Positions 10,761 through 21,979 of a stretch of 64,000 bases of DNA are shown here, piece by piece. The notes beneath the pieces are model-generated. The model saw nothing but the letters and a program-made list of their open reading frames with translations, did not search any database and was not told the DNA's origin. Origin of the DNA: Nicotiana tabacum (taxonomy: Eukaryota; Streptophyta; Magnoliopsida; Solanales; Solanaceae); assembly GCF_000715075.1 (NCBI RefSeq), contig NC_134087.1, positions 185,039,276-185,103,275 of the forward strand, read 5' to 3'. The stretch's first letter is position 1. The number at the start of each line of letters is the position of its first letter. The position numbers were made by a program, and so were the translations under genes.

Positions 10761-12091
10761 AAGTATACATCTACCCACCTTTTTACTAAATACCACAAAT
10801 ATTTGTTTACAGATTATTACAGGCCAATGAATGAATTACATAAGTAAAATAGAAAATCAAGAAGTTATTATATAGGGAGTCTGCAATTAGGCCCAAGTTT
10901 CCTCAAAGCCTCCAATGGTCTCATAAGCCTCAATTCCATAGACAAATTAGAGTATAAGTGCATCAAAGTTCCCTAAGGGTCTCTAGGACCCCGGGAAATG
11001 CTTACACGTAGACTTCAACCAAGAATTGAATCAGTACAGTGTGGAAAGGCCAGTCTCAGTATGCCAGAGTTCAGAGGGCTCTCAAGAGGATCCCAAGGCA
11101 GTACACACACTAGAGAGGGCGGAACTTATTGACTAAGAGTAAAGTGGAAGTGCAGGACACAAGTTGAAATTTTTTTTATTAAGGACTAGATCAGAAAGTC
11201 TGTTTTTGAAAGCAATTAGTAAAGCAACAGAGATTGTTTGAAAAGAAGTAGAGTAGTGAACAAAGCTCAAACACTTTAAGATAGGATTACACACAGCTAG
11301 TCTACAGAATCCAAATGAATTCAGTAGTCACACAAGGGTCAAGGGGTTTGGGACACATAGATATTTCACTGCAAACACATAACCCAGCAAGGGTCTTAGG
11401 ACTGGTTTGGACATGCTTAGAAATAGTTGACACTGGCATAATCACAAACCAGTCAGGAAGAACACAAACACATAGAGGGGGATAGGGATTCATAAGATGG
11501 TAACACTACAAAAAACGGGTAAATATCGAAGGTTAAAATTTTAGTTTGCGGAGGTTTATACTATCACGGCGGTTAAGCACACCCCCGCAGTAAGCATCGC
11601 CACTATTATTTGCGGCAGATAAATTTGGGGGTTTCCCGAACCGCCGCGATAACAAATAGCGAAGGTTTCTAACCTCCGCAAACTGCAATTTTAACCTCCG
11701 CAATTTCATAGCGCGAAAGTAGATTATTATTTTTAAAATTTAATATTTTTTTGAGTGTGGGGGTTGTAAACCCCGCAATTTCTTATGGGTACACCCTAGG
11801 ATCTGATCAATTTCTCTTTGGGGGGTTTTAATTATCCACATCTATTTCTAAATATATTATAGAATTGATTTTTTATCATCAATTTGCCATACTCTTTCCC
11901 TAATATCAATTGAAATATCTATGCATAAACCAAAACATTAAAATTAAGAAACATCAATATTTCATTAACCGTGAAAAATACTATGACAGAGTAGTATCAT
12001 ATGTTATCAAGCTAAATTAGAACATAGTTAACCCTCTATATTAGTAAGCTATTACATTGTCTTAATACATCCACTTCAATTATAATGAATC

Positions 12092-12172
12092 TCAATGGTC
12101 ACTGGGATTACTAGCACCGGAAGATCTTCTTGCATCCGTCGGTGAAACGGGTCCACTAGCTGCATCACTTGG
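12092..12172 (-). pseudogene. Probable last exon of a CACTA-encoded protein
   Basis: A 27-codon frame ends in TGA at 12092-12094 and follows a good splice acceptor (TTTTTGCTGCAG) at 12173. It encodes a Ser/Pro-rich tail, PSDAASGPVSPTDARRSSGA and then SNPSDH. Its position and strand fit the C-terminus of the CACTA gene seen at 13557-13919. No domain is recognised; the call rests on acceptor, frame and context. Confidence 0.4.
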
Positions 12173-13162
12173 CTGCAGCAAAAAGTATTAAAAAAGTACA
12201 AGTATTAAGAGAAGTATACAAGTCATTGAGATAAAATATATGTTGTCTGCATCAAGCAGTTGCAGTGAGTATTGAAGCTAATGCACATAAACTCTTGAAA
12301 GGAAAACAGAAGTGCAAAATTGGAAAACAAAATCATCATTATTGATGAAACCATATAGTCTTAACAAGTTGAGTCCTTTTTCTATTACCCATAGGACATA
12401 TCAACACTATAATGCTTTCTTCTTCCTGCCTAAAGCAAATACGCTTACCGTGTTACCCAATTCAGTTGGCCAAATTAGTGGCAGCATATATCTTTGTACA
12501 ATTCTAAATGGACAATAAGTTTAGAGAGGCGAGAAACAACAAGCATGTACACATAGAAAATTGCAAAAAATAAAGCTAGCAACAAGCTATTCTTACAAGA
12601 AAATGCAGATAAAGAAGTTCAGAATTTCTCTTAGAATGGAAGGGTGAAAATAATATGAACTTAGAAGTATGAAGCTTAAAATAACAAAGATTAATGTATT
12701 AATTGTTCTTAGCCTGGAGATATATGGTACTGAGGAGCTGCTGTTTAAAACACAATCCTATTCCCCTATTATACATGTAATATTTACAGAAGACTTCAAT
12801 CAAAGGAAATCAGCTAATCCACCATGCCTTAGACCAAGCATTTTCAAGGAATGTAAGAAATAGGGGAAGAAAGCAGTGGCTTGTTGAGCTTGATCCCTAA
12901 ATTTAGCTGCTGAAACGGGACTTGTACAATAACCAATCATACAGACTAACAACAGCAGAAAAAGGGCTTATCGTTTGGAGGACGAAGGAGGGGACAAATT
13001 ACTCAACAATAGTACTATAGTTCTAAGGAGGATATAATACTATAGTTTTCTATCTAAAGATTGTTTCTTTTGAGAAGCATCTAAAGATTGTTTCTCCAGA
13101 ACGTGTTTTAAGGAAATAAAGGTATGGAGCTGCTTAACTAGAGGAAATTTTAAAAAGATATA

Positions 13163-13380
13163 CTCCATCCGTTTCAATTTACGTGAACTTATTTGATTGG
13201 GCACGAAGTTTAAGAAAAGAGAGAAGACTTTTAAACTTATGGTGTAAAATGAGGCACATATATTTTGTGTGGCTATAAATCATTGCATAAAGGTAAATTG
13301 TTTCCAAATAAGGAAATGGGTCATTCTTTTTGGCACGGACCAAAAAGGAAATAGGTTCACATAAATTGAAACAGAGGGAG
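13163..13380. mobile_element. Stowaway-type MITE, 218 bp
   Basis: Terminal inverted repeats CTCCATCCGTTTCAATTTAC and its partner (plus-strand ...AAATTGAAACAGAGGGAG) flank 218 bp. TA dinucleotides at 13161-13162 and 13381-13382 form the target-site duplication. These ends are the classic plant Stowaway (Tc1/mariner-related) signature. It contains no coding capacity. Confidence 0.93.
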
Positions 13381-13556
13381 TATGAAGAAGTAAATAAAAT
13401 GATCAATACCAATTCAACATAAGAACTGCGAAGGACTGCCTACAGCAGATAAAAACTTTCTAATATCTTTTACACATGTTCTAACAATAAGATACATTTC
13501 AGTCAATTATATAAATGAATAATCATATTTTTATGCATTTCAATATGATGTTTCAG

Positions 13557-13919
13557 AAAAATACCTGAGTTTCTTCTTTATAATAGTAGTCCACAAAGGA
13601 AGTCCATTGATCCCGAGTAATACCTACCTGAACATTATCCATAATATCATCTTTGGTTTTAAGTGGGTCTTTAAACTCATACCACAACTTCTGCCTACTT
13701 GCAGCCCACTTCTTTGCAATAGAGCGATAAACATATCCTCCTGCAACTTCCTCAATGGTCATAAATTTTAGTCTGCCACTTTGCGAATCCACATTTAGAA
13801 CAAAGAAACTTTATTCTATCTCCAACAACAGCATTAGTAAATGCAAAATCTAAAAACTGATTTAAACCAAATAAATATTCCGTCTTGTTCCTTGGCTTTC
13901 TAATCCAAGATTTATCCAT
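13557..13919 (-). pseudogene. CACTA transposase remnants: Transpos_assoc-like and Transposase_24-like pieces
   Basis: From an ATG at 13917-13919, the frame reads MDKSWIRKPRN, YLFGLNQFLDFAF and FLCSKCGFAKWQT. This is the N-terminal Transpos_assoc-like domain of CACTA TNP2-type transposases. After a frame change at about 13790, a second piece reads YVYRSIAKKWAASRQKLWYE, KDDIMDN and GITRDQWTSFVDYYYKEETQ, resembling the Transposase_24 (Ptta/En/Spm) family. It ends at a donor-like CAG|GTATTT at about 13557. In intact CACTAs these domains belong to separate proteins, so this is a deletion-generated chimera. Confidence 0.7.
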
Positions 13920-16900
13920 AGAAAAGTATTAACTTTCAAGTGCAGCTGATGAACCTTACAAAATATAAAGAGAAAATATCAGTTCTCTATTATTAGAATA
14001 GAGAATATTAACTATGAAGCAATAAATACATAGAACAAAAGCCGTCTATAATCATAAACACTACCAAACTTGAAAATCCCATAACAAAGAATGCATTTGC
14101 ATAATCACAGTCAAGTTACACCTAGTTTTGGAGTCACATTTGCTATTGAATTGTCGAAATGGCTTAACCCTTTCATCAGAATGTGTTAAACAGGAATAGA
14201 AGGCTGTGATACTATTTCTAACCCTTGTTTTTAGTTGCTTGCTTTAAACATTTCTTTTTTTTTTTGGCATTATTTCAAGAAATACATTTGTTTAGCAACT
14301 AAGGGTAATGCCAGTTTCTATAATTAATAATGGCAGAATACCATATAAATTACGTAAATATTATTAAAATAAGAAATATCTGGTATGAAAACCATACAAA
14401 AATCAAAGATCTCATTCACCTTTAGAACCAGATAGAACTAAAAAGGAAGAACGTAAAGCATTGGGAATGACTCAAAGAAATGTTCACCAAAATTCAATTA
14501 ATTCTTTATAACTATATAATATAAATTTTACAGTTTTAAGCTCAAGAAGCTAAACTGTATTCACTAAAATATCTCCAGTTTGACACAACTACATTATTAC
14601 CTATTCTTACCCCCTGAAGAATGAAAACATTAGAAAATAAAACTTACTGATTGCGCCTAATTCAATAAACAATACCAGCAACCGACTAGATGTTAATGGC
14701 ACATTCATGCAACAGATTTTTAGCCTTCAAGTGGAGATTCAAGTAGGCTTGTAGAAAAATGCAAGATTTATCGATTAAAATACCTGAAAATCAATCAATA
14801 TTTTGCGCTTTCGCAGCTAGAAAACTCGCAATCGATCTCCTAAATAAAAGTCAAATTAGACTATTGAATCAAGTGAAACACTTCCATATGATGGGGAAGA
14901 ACCAATGTATTCTTCAAATTGGAGGTGAGAGTATTTTGTTGAAGAACTTGATTAATGAAGAAGCGGTGGGAGTATTTTGTTGAGGCGGAAGTTTCTAGGG
15001 TGAAAAAGATTGGGGAAAAATTGGAGGGAGTGTGAAATAAATTAGTCTCTATTACCTTAGGGTTGCGAAATTATACAAATTGCGGAGGTTACTTATACCT
15101 TCTGCAAATAAACCTCTGGAATTTACCCGTTTGCGGAGGTTACTTATACCTCCGCAAATAAACCTCCGCAATTTACCCATTTTTTGTAGTGATGAGTACA
15201 CAGTAAGTAAAAGGTAATTGACAAGGCATGCTTTGAAACACACATAAGGGAATACATTAATCTAAAGGTAAGGGGAGACATAAAAACATGTTGATAATGT
15301 TACTTAACTACAAGTTTCACAACAGAACCACAAGTAGAAGCAGACTAGAAATAAAAGAAACTGAAACAGTAAGAGAACCATGTTGTTGTTGAGGCTTTAA
15401 ATTAAAACTAGGACATACCAGTGAAGGGAGAAGTAAGCAGAATGAAAGAACAAGAGAGCACAGATGATTAGCCTTGGCTTGCAGCCGGCTAATAGCAGCA
15501 AATAGCACAAGAGAGAGGGGAGAGCAGAGATTTTTAGTAAAAGAGGTAGTTTTTGAAAACCAAGTGTTCATGTCCGTGTTAATGAAAGACTTAGAGTATT
15601 TATAGTTGAAAGTAGGTAGTGAAATAAGGTAACAAGTAAAGGTTTAGCACAATTATGGAAGTAATCACAATTAGAATCCAATTAATACAAGTACTCCCCT
15701 TTAGTCAAGGAATCACAGCTTAAACGGATACCAACATGGATAACCAAGAAAAGAAAATCAATTGAGAAAGACTGATTTTTACCATATAAGGGGTAGTAAA
15801 AGTATAGAGCATATGATTAGGTCTAAGTACAGAACATACCAATTAAGGAAAAGATTCAGTAAAAATGAAGTACCACAGCAAATAAGGAAATAGAATAAGT
15901 CAATTTAACCAGACGAGTAGAATTTTAGGGTTTTATAAGAAAATCTTGCAATCAACCCATAAATCAAGGATATCAGAATCAATCAAGAGGGAGTCATGAT
16001 CTTGTACTTCAACAAATAAATAGAGAAGGACGAACAGGCATACCAAATAGGCAAAGTCAGCCATATCGATAGAAACAAGCAAGAGATGAATAAACAAAAT
16101 GAACACAATCATACAGAAGTGACATAGGTAGGCTAAAGACTCAGTAGAAAACTCATTCGAAGCATGGTAACCAACAGAAACTTAGCAAAATCAAGTAGTC
16201 GTGGCTAACACATAGAACCAAAGCAAAGAAGGTCTTAAAAATTAGTGTTTTTTAACATAGGTGAGTTAAAAAGCAGTAGGAACATAAGATCAGTCAAAAC
16301 AAGCAAGGAAAGAGGTTTAATCATAAAGAAAATCGGTTAAAACATGTGTAGAAGGAACTCCGAGAAACCCTAATTTTAAAGAAAGTGAAACGGTTTAAAG
16401 TTGAGGATCTTTCAGAAGAACTTCGAGAGCAGTGCAAAACATAGGAAGAAATAGACTTAAAGCATAAAAATAGCACTGATCTGAGAGATTCAAATGAGAG
16501 TTAGGGTTTGAAAGGAAACCCAGATAGAAACGAAAGAACACGTTGTAAACTTCACCGATCGTAACATATAAGGTGTGATTTTGCCAAAAATCACACTAGA
16601 AAAGCCATGAATAACAAAAACAGAAACCCTAGATCCAAATCGGCATGGCCCAGGACCCTTGCAGGCCTTACAGATGATGAGCAAGGTGGTGGAGTGACCA
16701 TTGGAGGCTTGGAGTTGAAAGGTAGTCATCGGAGATGACCAGAGAAGGAGGCGGTGGTTGAAGAATGATTATGGTTAGGTTGAGAGAGAAGGGAGACGAG
16801 AGCATCTGAAGGTGGCAGGGGTTTGAAAATGAGTAGGGTTAGGGGACGTTTAGGAATTAAAAAGGAAAGGGTGTGTGTGGACCATTGATCTAGGAGATCA

Positions 16901-17270
16901 ATGGTCAGGATTCAATCGGGTTGGTGCCGAGTTTGGGTAAGGGTTTATAGGGTCTGGGTTGGATTATTTAATAGGAAATTGTGCTAACATTGCAATTATA
17001 TGCAATTTAGCTTTAAAAAATACTAAATGTAATGCATAAAAATTACATTAGCTATATTTTGGCATAATTATAGAAATTAAATGAATAAATCATTATAACA
17101 ATAATTTGGAAAATATTTATTGGGGGATTTTATGAATAAAAGGGGAGAAAATAAATCAATTTAAACCCTTAAAATTTATGAAAAAATTATAAAAACCTTG
17201 TACGTGCTTATATATGTTATTCTGAAGGCATTTTTGCATATTTAAAATATATAGGGAAAATTGGGTATCA

Positions 17271-19123
17271 ACAACAATATCCCGGCAAGGGAATCAACAA
17301 CAAGAATAAACACATCCCGTCAAGGGAATCAAAAATAGAAATAATACGTCCCGACAAGGGAATCAACTATAATCAATCTTGTTCTAACAATTAACTTCAC
17401 AAAATGAACTTCAACTGGAGCCAATGCTCAACAATGGACTAATACCAAGAAAAATGATCATAAGTCTTACTCAACATGGAAAAATGATCAATTTATGCAT
17501 TGATAGTACTTAATAAGAATCACAACAATCACAATATAACACTCACGGGCATGCTTGACACTAACGTATAGATACTCGTCACCATATCTATACGTCGTAC
17601 ACAATACTAGCACATAGCAAATAAGACACAACACATATTCCCTCAAGCTAAGGTTAGACCAAACACTTACCTCGATTCCACGACCACAAATCAAGCCTCA
17701 ACTATCGCTTTCCCTCTAGATTTCATCTCCAATTCACTTGTATCTAGTCATAATTAGCTTAATAACATTAATAAATGCTACAGAACTCACACCCAATGCT
17801 TAATTATAGTTTTCCCAACATTTTTCCCAAAAATCCAAAACTCGACCCTGGGGCCTCTTGGTCAAAACCTGAAGTTCGGACCAAAACCCGATTACCCATT
17901 CACCCCCGAGCCCGGATATGCAATTGATTTTGGAATCTGACCTCAATTGAGGTCTAAATCCCCAAATTTTGAAATTCCCAATTTTCACCCAAAACACCCA
18001 AATTCCTACGAAAATCCCTAGATTTTGTGATGCAATCTTGTAAAAAGATGAAGTAGATTGAAAGAAATGAGTTAAAAGTTATTTACCTATGATTTGGGGA
18101 AGAACCTATCTTTGGAAAATCGCCTAAGAGAGCTTAGGGTTTGAGAGAATTTGAAAAATGAAGAAAATCCCGTCTAAGTTAGAATTTACACATGCGCAGT
18201 TATCGCATTTGCGATGACAGTTCGCAAATTCGAACTCGCAAATGCGGCCCAGGCTTCGCAAATGCGAAGGTAGACCTGCCCTACTCTTTTCGCAAATGCG
18301 AACATTGTTCGCAATTGCGGCTTCTTTGGGTGTCGCATTTGCGAAGGTCCCCTGCGCAGCCCAATCTTCGCAATTGCGATGATCCTTCGCAATTGCGAAG
18401 CATGCAGACCTGTAACACACCAATAATTTTTCCAAAGTTCAAAATACTCCGCGGCCTATCCAAAACTCACTCGAGCCCTTGGGGCTCCAAACCAAACATG
18501 CACGCAAGTCCCAAAATATATACGAACTTGCTCGTGCAATAAAATCATCAAACTAACATCAACAACTATGAATTTAGCTCCAAAATCAATGAAATTCTCA
18601 AGAACTCCTAAAGTTACTATTTTCACAACCGAGGGTCCGATTTATAGCAAATCAAGTCCGATTCCTACCAAATTTCACCGATTAGGCTTAAACATTATTT
18701 TAAACTTGTATCGGGCTCCGGAACTAACACACGGGCCCATTACCATCATATTCAAACATTATTCAATTTCTAAACTTCTTATATTTTACAGTCAAACAAT
18801 TTTCTTTAAAAATTCATTTCTCGGTCTAGGGACCTCGGAATTCAATTCCGGGCAAACGCCCAAGTCCTATATTTTTCTACGGACCCCTCCGGGACTGTCA
18901 AATCACGGGTCCGGGTCTGTTTACCCAAAATATTGACCGAAGTGAACATAAATTCAAATTTAGAGGCAAAGTCGGTATTTTTCTCAAATTTTCACATAAG
19001 GGCTTTCCGGAAGCGCGCCTGAACTGTGCACACAAATCGAGGAGAAGGAAAATGAGGTCTTGAAAGCCTCGGAACCCCCAATTGGGTTCTAAAACACGAG
19101 ATGACCCCTTTTGGGTCATCACA
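17271..19123 (-). repeat. LTR (TGT...ACA superfamily), minus strand, truncated by Ogre-1
   Basis: On the minus strand it starts TGTGATGACCC at 19123, like the solo LTRs at 22949, 43578 and 58574. It runs to 17271, where Ogre-1 is inserted; the rest lies left of the window. It includes an array of TCGCAATTGCGA-like dyads (18190-18410), the paired donor-like GGTAA and GAGGTAAGT motifs (about 18090 and 17673), and a CCCGGCAAGGGAATCAA tandem repeat (17276-17370). TGGAT at 19124-19128 is its presumed target duplication. Probably Ty3/gypsy, but only LTR sequence is present. Confidence 0.75.
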
Positions 19124-19877
19124 TGGATTTTCTCCATAGGGCTGGATTGGCCTTCCCCAGTACTGAGTGACTACTGTCAGAGATGTATATATTCCAGGAT
19201 GGATCTTCCCTGGGCCGTGTGAGCCATATACAGTACTAAGTGGATGAGCATTTGAGAGTGGGAGCACATTGTGCTTTTTATACAGTTGATGCATTGGCAT
19301 GTAGAAGAAGTTAAGTTATATATCTTAAACTGTTGAGATCTGTATTTACCTTATCACTTTGAGTTGTCTATTTAACTTAAAACATGCCTATGTTTCTGTA
19401 CATTGCTTCTATTATATTTGTGAGGTGGAGTTCGTTACTACCATTCAGTCCATAGTTTGGACTTGTTACTTACTGAGTTGGGTTACTCACGTTACTCCCT
19501 GCACCTTGTGTGCAAATCCAGGAATCTCTGGCCACGGTAGCGGTTGTTGATTTTACTCAGTAGCGGATCATCGGAGATAGCGAGGTAGTTGCTTGGCGAT
19601 CGCAGCCCTGTTTTTCTCTTTCTTTATCTTCCCTCTAGTGTATTTTTGGTTATTCTGAGACTATGTTAGTCTTACTATTTTCAGAATAGTTTGTAGTAAT
19701 TGCTCATGACTTAGTAACACCCTGATGTCGGGCTTTCTCTTCCGCATTTTCTTATTTTGAGTCTAACTCTTTTATGAAATTTCTGTTATGAAATATCGAA
19801 GTGATTTTGAGAAGTGTCGGATTTGCTAGTACCACGATAGGCGCCATCACAATAGGGTTAGTTTTTAGGTCGCTACG
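19124..19877 (+). repeat. 3' part of a same-superfamily LTR, plus strand
   Basis: The sequence TTACTTACTGAGTTGGGTTA, then CGCAGCCCTG, and ACACCCTGATGTCGGGC closely parallels 61190-61450 in the solo LTR at 58574-61592. It ends with a decayed GGTCGTGACA-like terminus at about 19877. Its 5' part is separated by the minus-strand LTR and Ogre-1 and lies outside the window. Confidence 0.7.
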
Positions 19878-20320
19878 GACTAGTAAAGGCGCAAGTTAGA
19901 GATAATATAATGTTCGGGTTTTTGGGCATATCGATATTTGTAACTCTCTTCCATCAATAAATAACAAATGAATACGGGTTGTCATACTATAATAAGATTT
20001 CAATATGGTCAACATAGTCCAAAGAAACTTCCAAATTAACATTAAGTCTGTGTCATCTTCGGTTTTCACTTCCTTTACCACTCTATTTCATCTAGATTTT
20101 ACAAATCATTTAAAAAGAAAGAAATTAATTGTAAATAATGTTTGGAATGAATTAAAGATTATCCTAAAGAGGATTAATCTTGATTTCGTTCATATCAATG
20201 ATCATTAGGCATTTAACTTTTATTCCATAATAGTATAATCTGAGTACTAGAATCTTGTTACAATAATATTAACATAATCTTCTCCAATAAATACAGAAAA
20301 ATAAATGTGAAAATGCATGC
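19878..20320. other. Unique AT-rich upstream region of the inhibitor gene
   Basis: No transposon ends or coding frames recognised. It includes the likely promoter region of the gene at 20363. Confidence 0.5.
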
Positions 20321-20328
20321 TATAAAAA
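20321..20328 (+). promoter_or_regulatory. TATA box (TATAAAAA) of the inhibitor pseudogene
   Basis: TATAAAAA lies 34 bp before the ATG at 20363, preceded by GCATGC. The short spacing means a very short 5' leader. Confidence 0.55.
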
Positions 20329-20362
20329 CCACTCTGGTGACTCCAAAAAGATTGAAAAGAAA

Positions 20363-20848
20363 ATGGATTCCATGAGAATTATAGTAGTGATGTTTTTTGT
20401 TTCTCTCTCCTTTGTGGCTCATTCATATGGAGATCTTATAGATGATATTTGCCAAAAGACTATTGACTACAATTTATGTGTCAAATCTCTTAGAGCATAT
20501 CCTAGAAGTGCTTCTGCTGATAAGAAAAGTTTGGCACGAATTATAATTTAATTGTCTCAAGATAAAGCTAATGACATTTTAAGTCAAACCGAAGTGTTAT
20601 TGAAGCGAACAAAAGAACCTGTTCTCAAGCAATGTCTTGAGGTTTGCAAGGAGATGTATGATACGGCCGTTTTTCACTATTCAGAGTCAGTTAACTATTT
20701 AGATGCAGATAATTTTTCTGATGCAGCGGACACTACGGGCGGAACCTTGAGCGATGCTGACACTTGCGATGAGTCATTTACTGAACCAACACCTGTTCTC
20801 AAGTCTCCGCTAAAATCGAAGACGGATGATTTTTTTTCATTTTGCTAA
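20363..20848 (+). pseudogene. Plant invertase/pectin-methylesterase inhibitor-like gene with one in-frame stop
   Basis: Members of this family are small secreted four-helix proteins that block cell-wall or vacuolar invertases, or pectin methylesterases. Residues 1-23 are a clear signal peptide (hydrophobic run IIVVMFFVSLSFVA). The first cysteine pair is C30 and C39 (DICQKTIDYNLCVKSL), and the second C91 and C135 (LKQCLEVCKEMYDTAV, DADTCDESF), as expected. Codon 63 (20549-20551) is TAA, and the same frame continues intact for 98 more codons. The C-terminus ends at SFC, lacking the usual final helix residues. It may be a recent pseudogene or an allele with a sequencing error. There are no introns, typical of the family. 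Invertase versus PME target cannot be told. Confidence 0.85.
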
Positions 20849-21557
20849 TTTAATTTTAAGTCTGTTAAACCAATTCAAAAGTTTGAGAACCCCGTTACAT
20901 TAGGAAAATAATTATAGACGTAAAGTGAGATTTACTATTCCATTTTTGTGATGGGTTAGTGTTTTGTGCTCAATGGTTGGTGCTAAAGTTTCCTTAAAAT
21001 TTAATTTGGCTTCATTGTCTATCCACTTCTACATTCATCCTATCTACCCCCTCCTTTCCCATTTAGTTGCAATTTTTATTAAAAATAATTTTTTTAAATT
21101 ATTTGTCATTTTAGAAAATTAAAAAATAATTAATTATTTCTTTTCAATTTTATCCTTGACATTAATTGTTCTAGAAAAAATAAAAGAAAGCTGATTACTT
21201 ATCATTAATTATACATTTTTTAAAGATTCCTGGTCAAATTAATATACTATGCAAAGTTACTTTGATCTATGCATCATTAATCTTTATCTTATATATAAAA
21301 TCTTATTTAAAAGCATAGTTAGGTAGAGTTCTCTTATTTATTGAAAATAGATAATGTGGTCAAAGACGATAGAATTAAATAAGGGTAAAGTTGTCAAATT
21401 ACTAGATTGATGTATGCATCATTAGTGTTTATCTTCTTATCTATAAAATCTTATGTAAAGAACAGTCACGTAATGATTAACAAAAGAAGCTGCAACTTTG
21501 AGTTTAAAAAATAAATAATAATAGTAATGTAGCATACTAGAAGAAACTGTGGACGAT

Positions 21558-21733
21558 TTAAAGTCAGAGTCACAGTTAGGATTTGAAACTTATAGATACT
21601 CAATTCTAATATTTTTAAGTTATTAAATTCTAAATTAATAATTAATATATATTAAATATTTTTTTAAAATATAGAATTTAAACTAAAGTTATTGAGTTCA
21701 TCAAACCTGCACCTCGGTCTCTGGCTCCGCCCA
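21558..21733. repeat. Possible MITE-like repeat ending GGCTCCGCCC
   Basis: The AGGATTTGAAACTTAT start and CTCGGTCTCTGGCTCCGCCC end resemble a common Solanaceae short repeat with GGCGGA/TCCGCC termini. The left terminus is degenerate, so the call is weak. Confidence 0.3.
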
Positions 21734-21956
21734 TGTATAGAGTTTCCAAACATTCGGTGTAGACATTAGATATAATCAAGTGGTGAATCAAGTCAAATTA
21801 ATGTTATATGACCTTGATCGAGCAAAAGAGTTAAATCACATTTTGATTGCATGTACCATTATATTTGTCTTTTAAGAAAAAGTTCCCTGACAATGCATCA
21901 TAAACGAGTTCATAGAAAAACATTAGTTTTAAGGCTAAGCGAATTTTTTTTTTTAA

Positions 21957-21979
21957 GAAAAAAAAAAAAAAAAAAAAAA
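21957..21979 (+). repeat. Poly(A) microsatellite
   Basis: An A-run of more than 20 bases, preceded by a T-run at 21944-21954. No retroposed gene recognised upstream. Confidence 0.7.

Larger units (their letters stand above)
11504..15191 (-). mobile_element. CACTA (En/Spm) DNA transposon, deletion derivative
   Basis: Ends are perfect CACTACAAAAAA / TTTTTTGTAGTG inverted repeats, extending to about 20 bp (GGGTAAAT inside). Both subterminal regions (11530-11715 and 15060-15180) are packed with TGCGGAGGTT-type motifs in both orientations, the typical transposase-binding arrangement of CACTA elements. The coding remnants (12092-12172 and 13557-13919) read on the minus strand and match CACTA proteins. 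The flanks TAA and ATG do not form the expected 3-bp duplication, so the insertion is old or one flank has changed. Confidence 0.9.
1..17270 (-). mobile_element. Ogre-1: Tat/Ogre-type Ty3/gypsy retrotransposon, left end outside window
   Basis: A long LTR retrotransposon reading right to left. Positions 1-195 and about 17070-17270 are near-identical and both end in TATCA, which marks the outer edge of the right LTR and the inner edge of the left one. From right to left the order is 5' LTR (9199-17270), primer site (9181-9198), leader, ORF1, gag, protease, truncated RT, integrase tail, repeat-rich 3' UTR, polypurine tract and 3' LTR. An ORF1 upstream of gag and a tRNA-Arg primer are hallmarks of the Ogre lineage. 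The five bases after the right edge, ACAAC, should be the target-site duplication, but its partner lies outside the window. Many stops and a large pol deletion make it non-autonomous. Confidence 0.93.
9199..17270 (-). repeat. Ogre-1 5' LTR, interrupted by a CACTA element
   Basis: On the plus strand it begins TGCTGTCGCG at 9199 and ends TTGGGTATCA at 17270, so the minus-strand LTR runs TG...CA. The span is 8072 bp, but removing the CACTA insertion (11504-15191) leaves about 4.4 kb, a normal Ogre LTR size. Flanking ACAAC at 17271-17275 is the presumed target-site duplication. Confidence 0.92.

Noticed and set aside
15317..15571. 84-codon frame resembling a secreted peptide
   Set aside because: Lies in the Ogre-1 LTR; hydrophobic by composition, no family recognised.
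18124..18542. Overlapping open frames on both strands with AIAxxNCE-like repeats
   Set aside because: Caused by the dyad-word array in the LTR, not by a gene.
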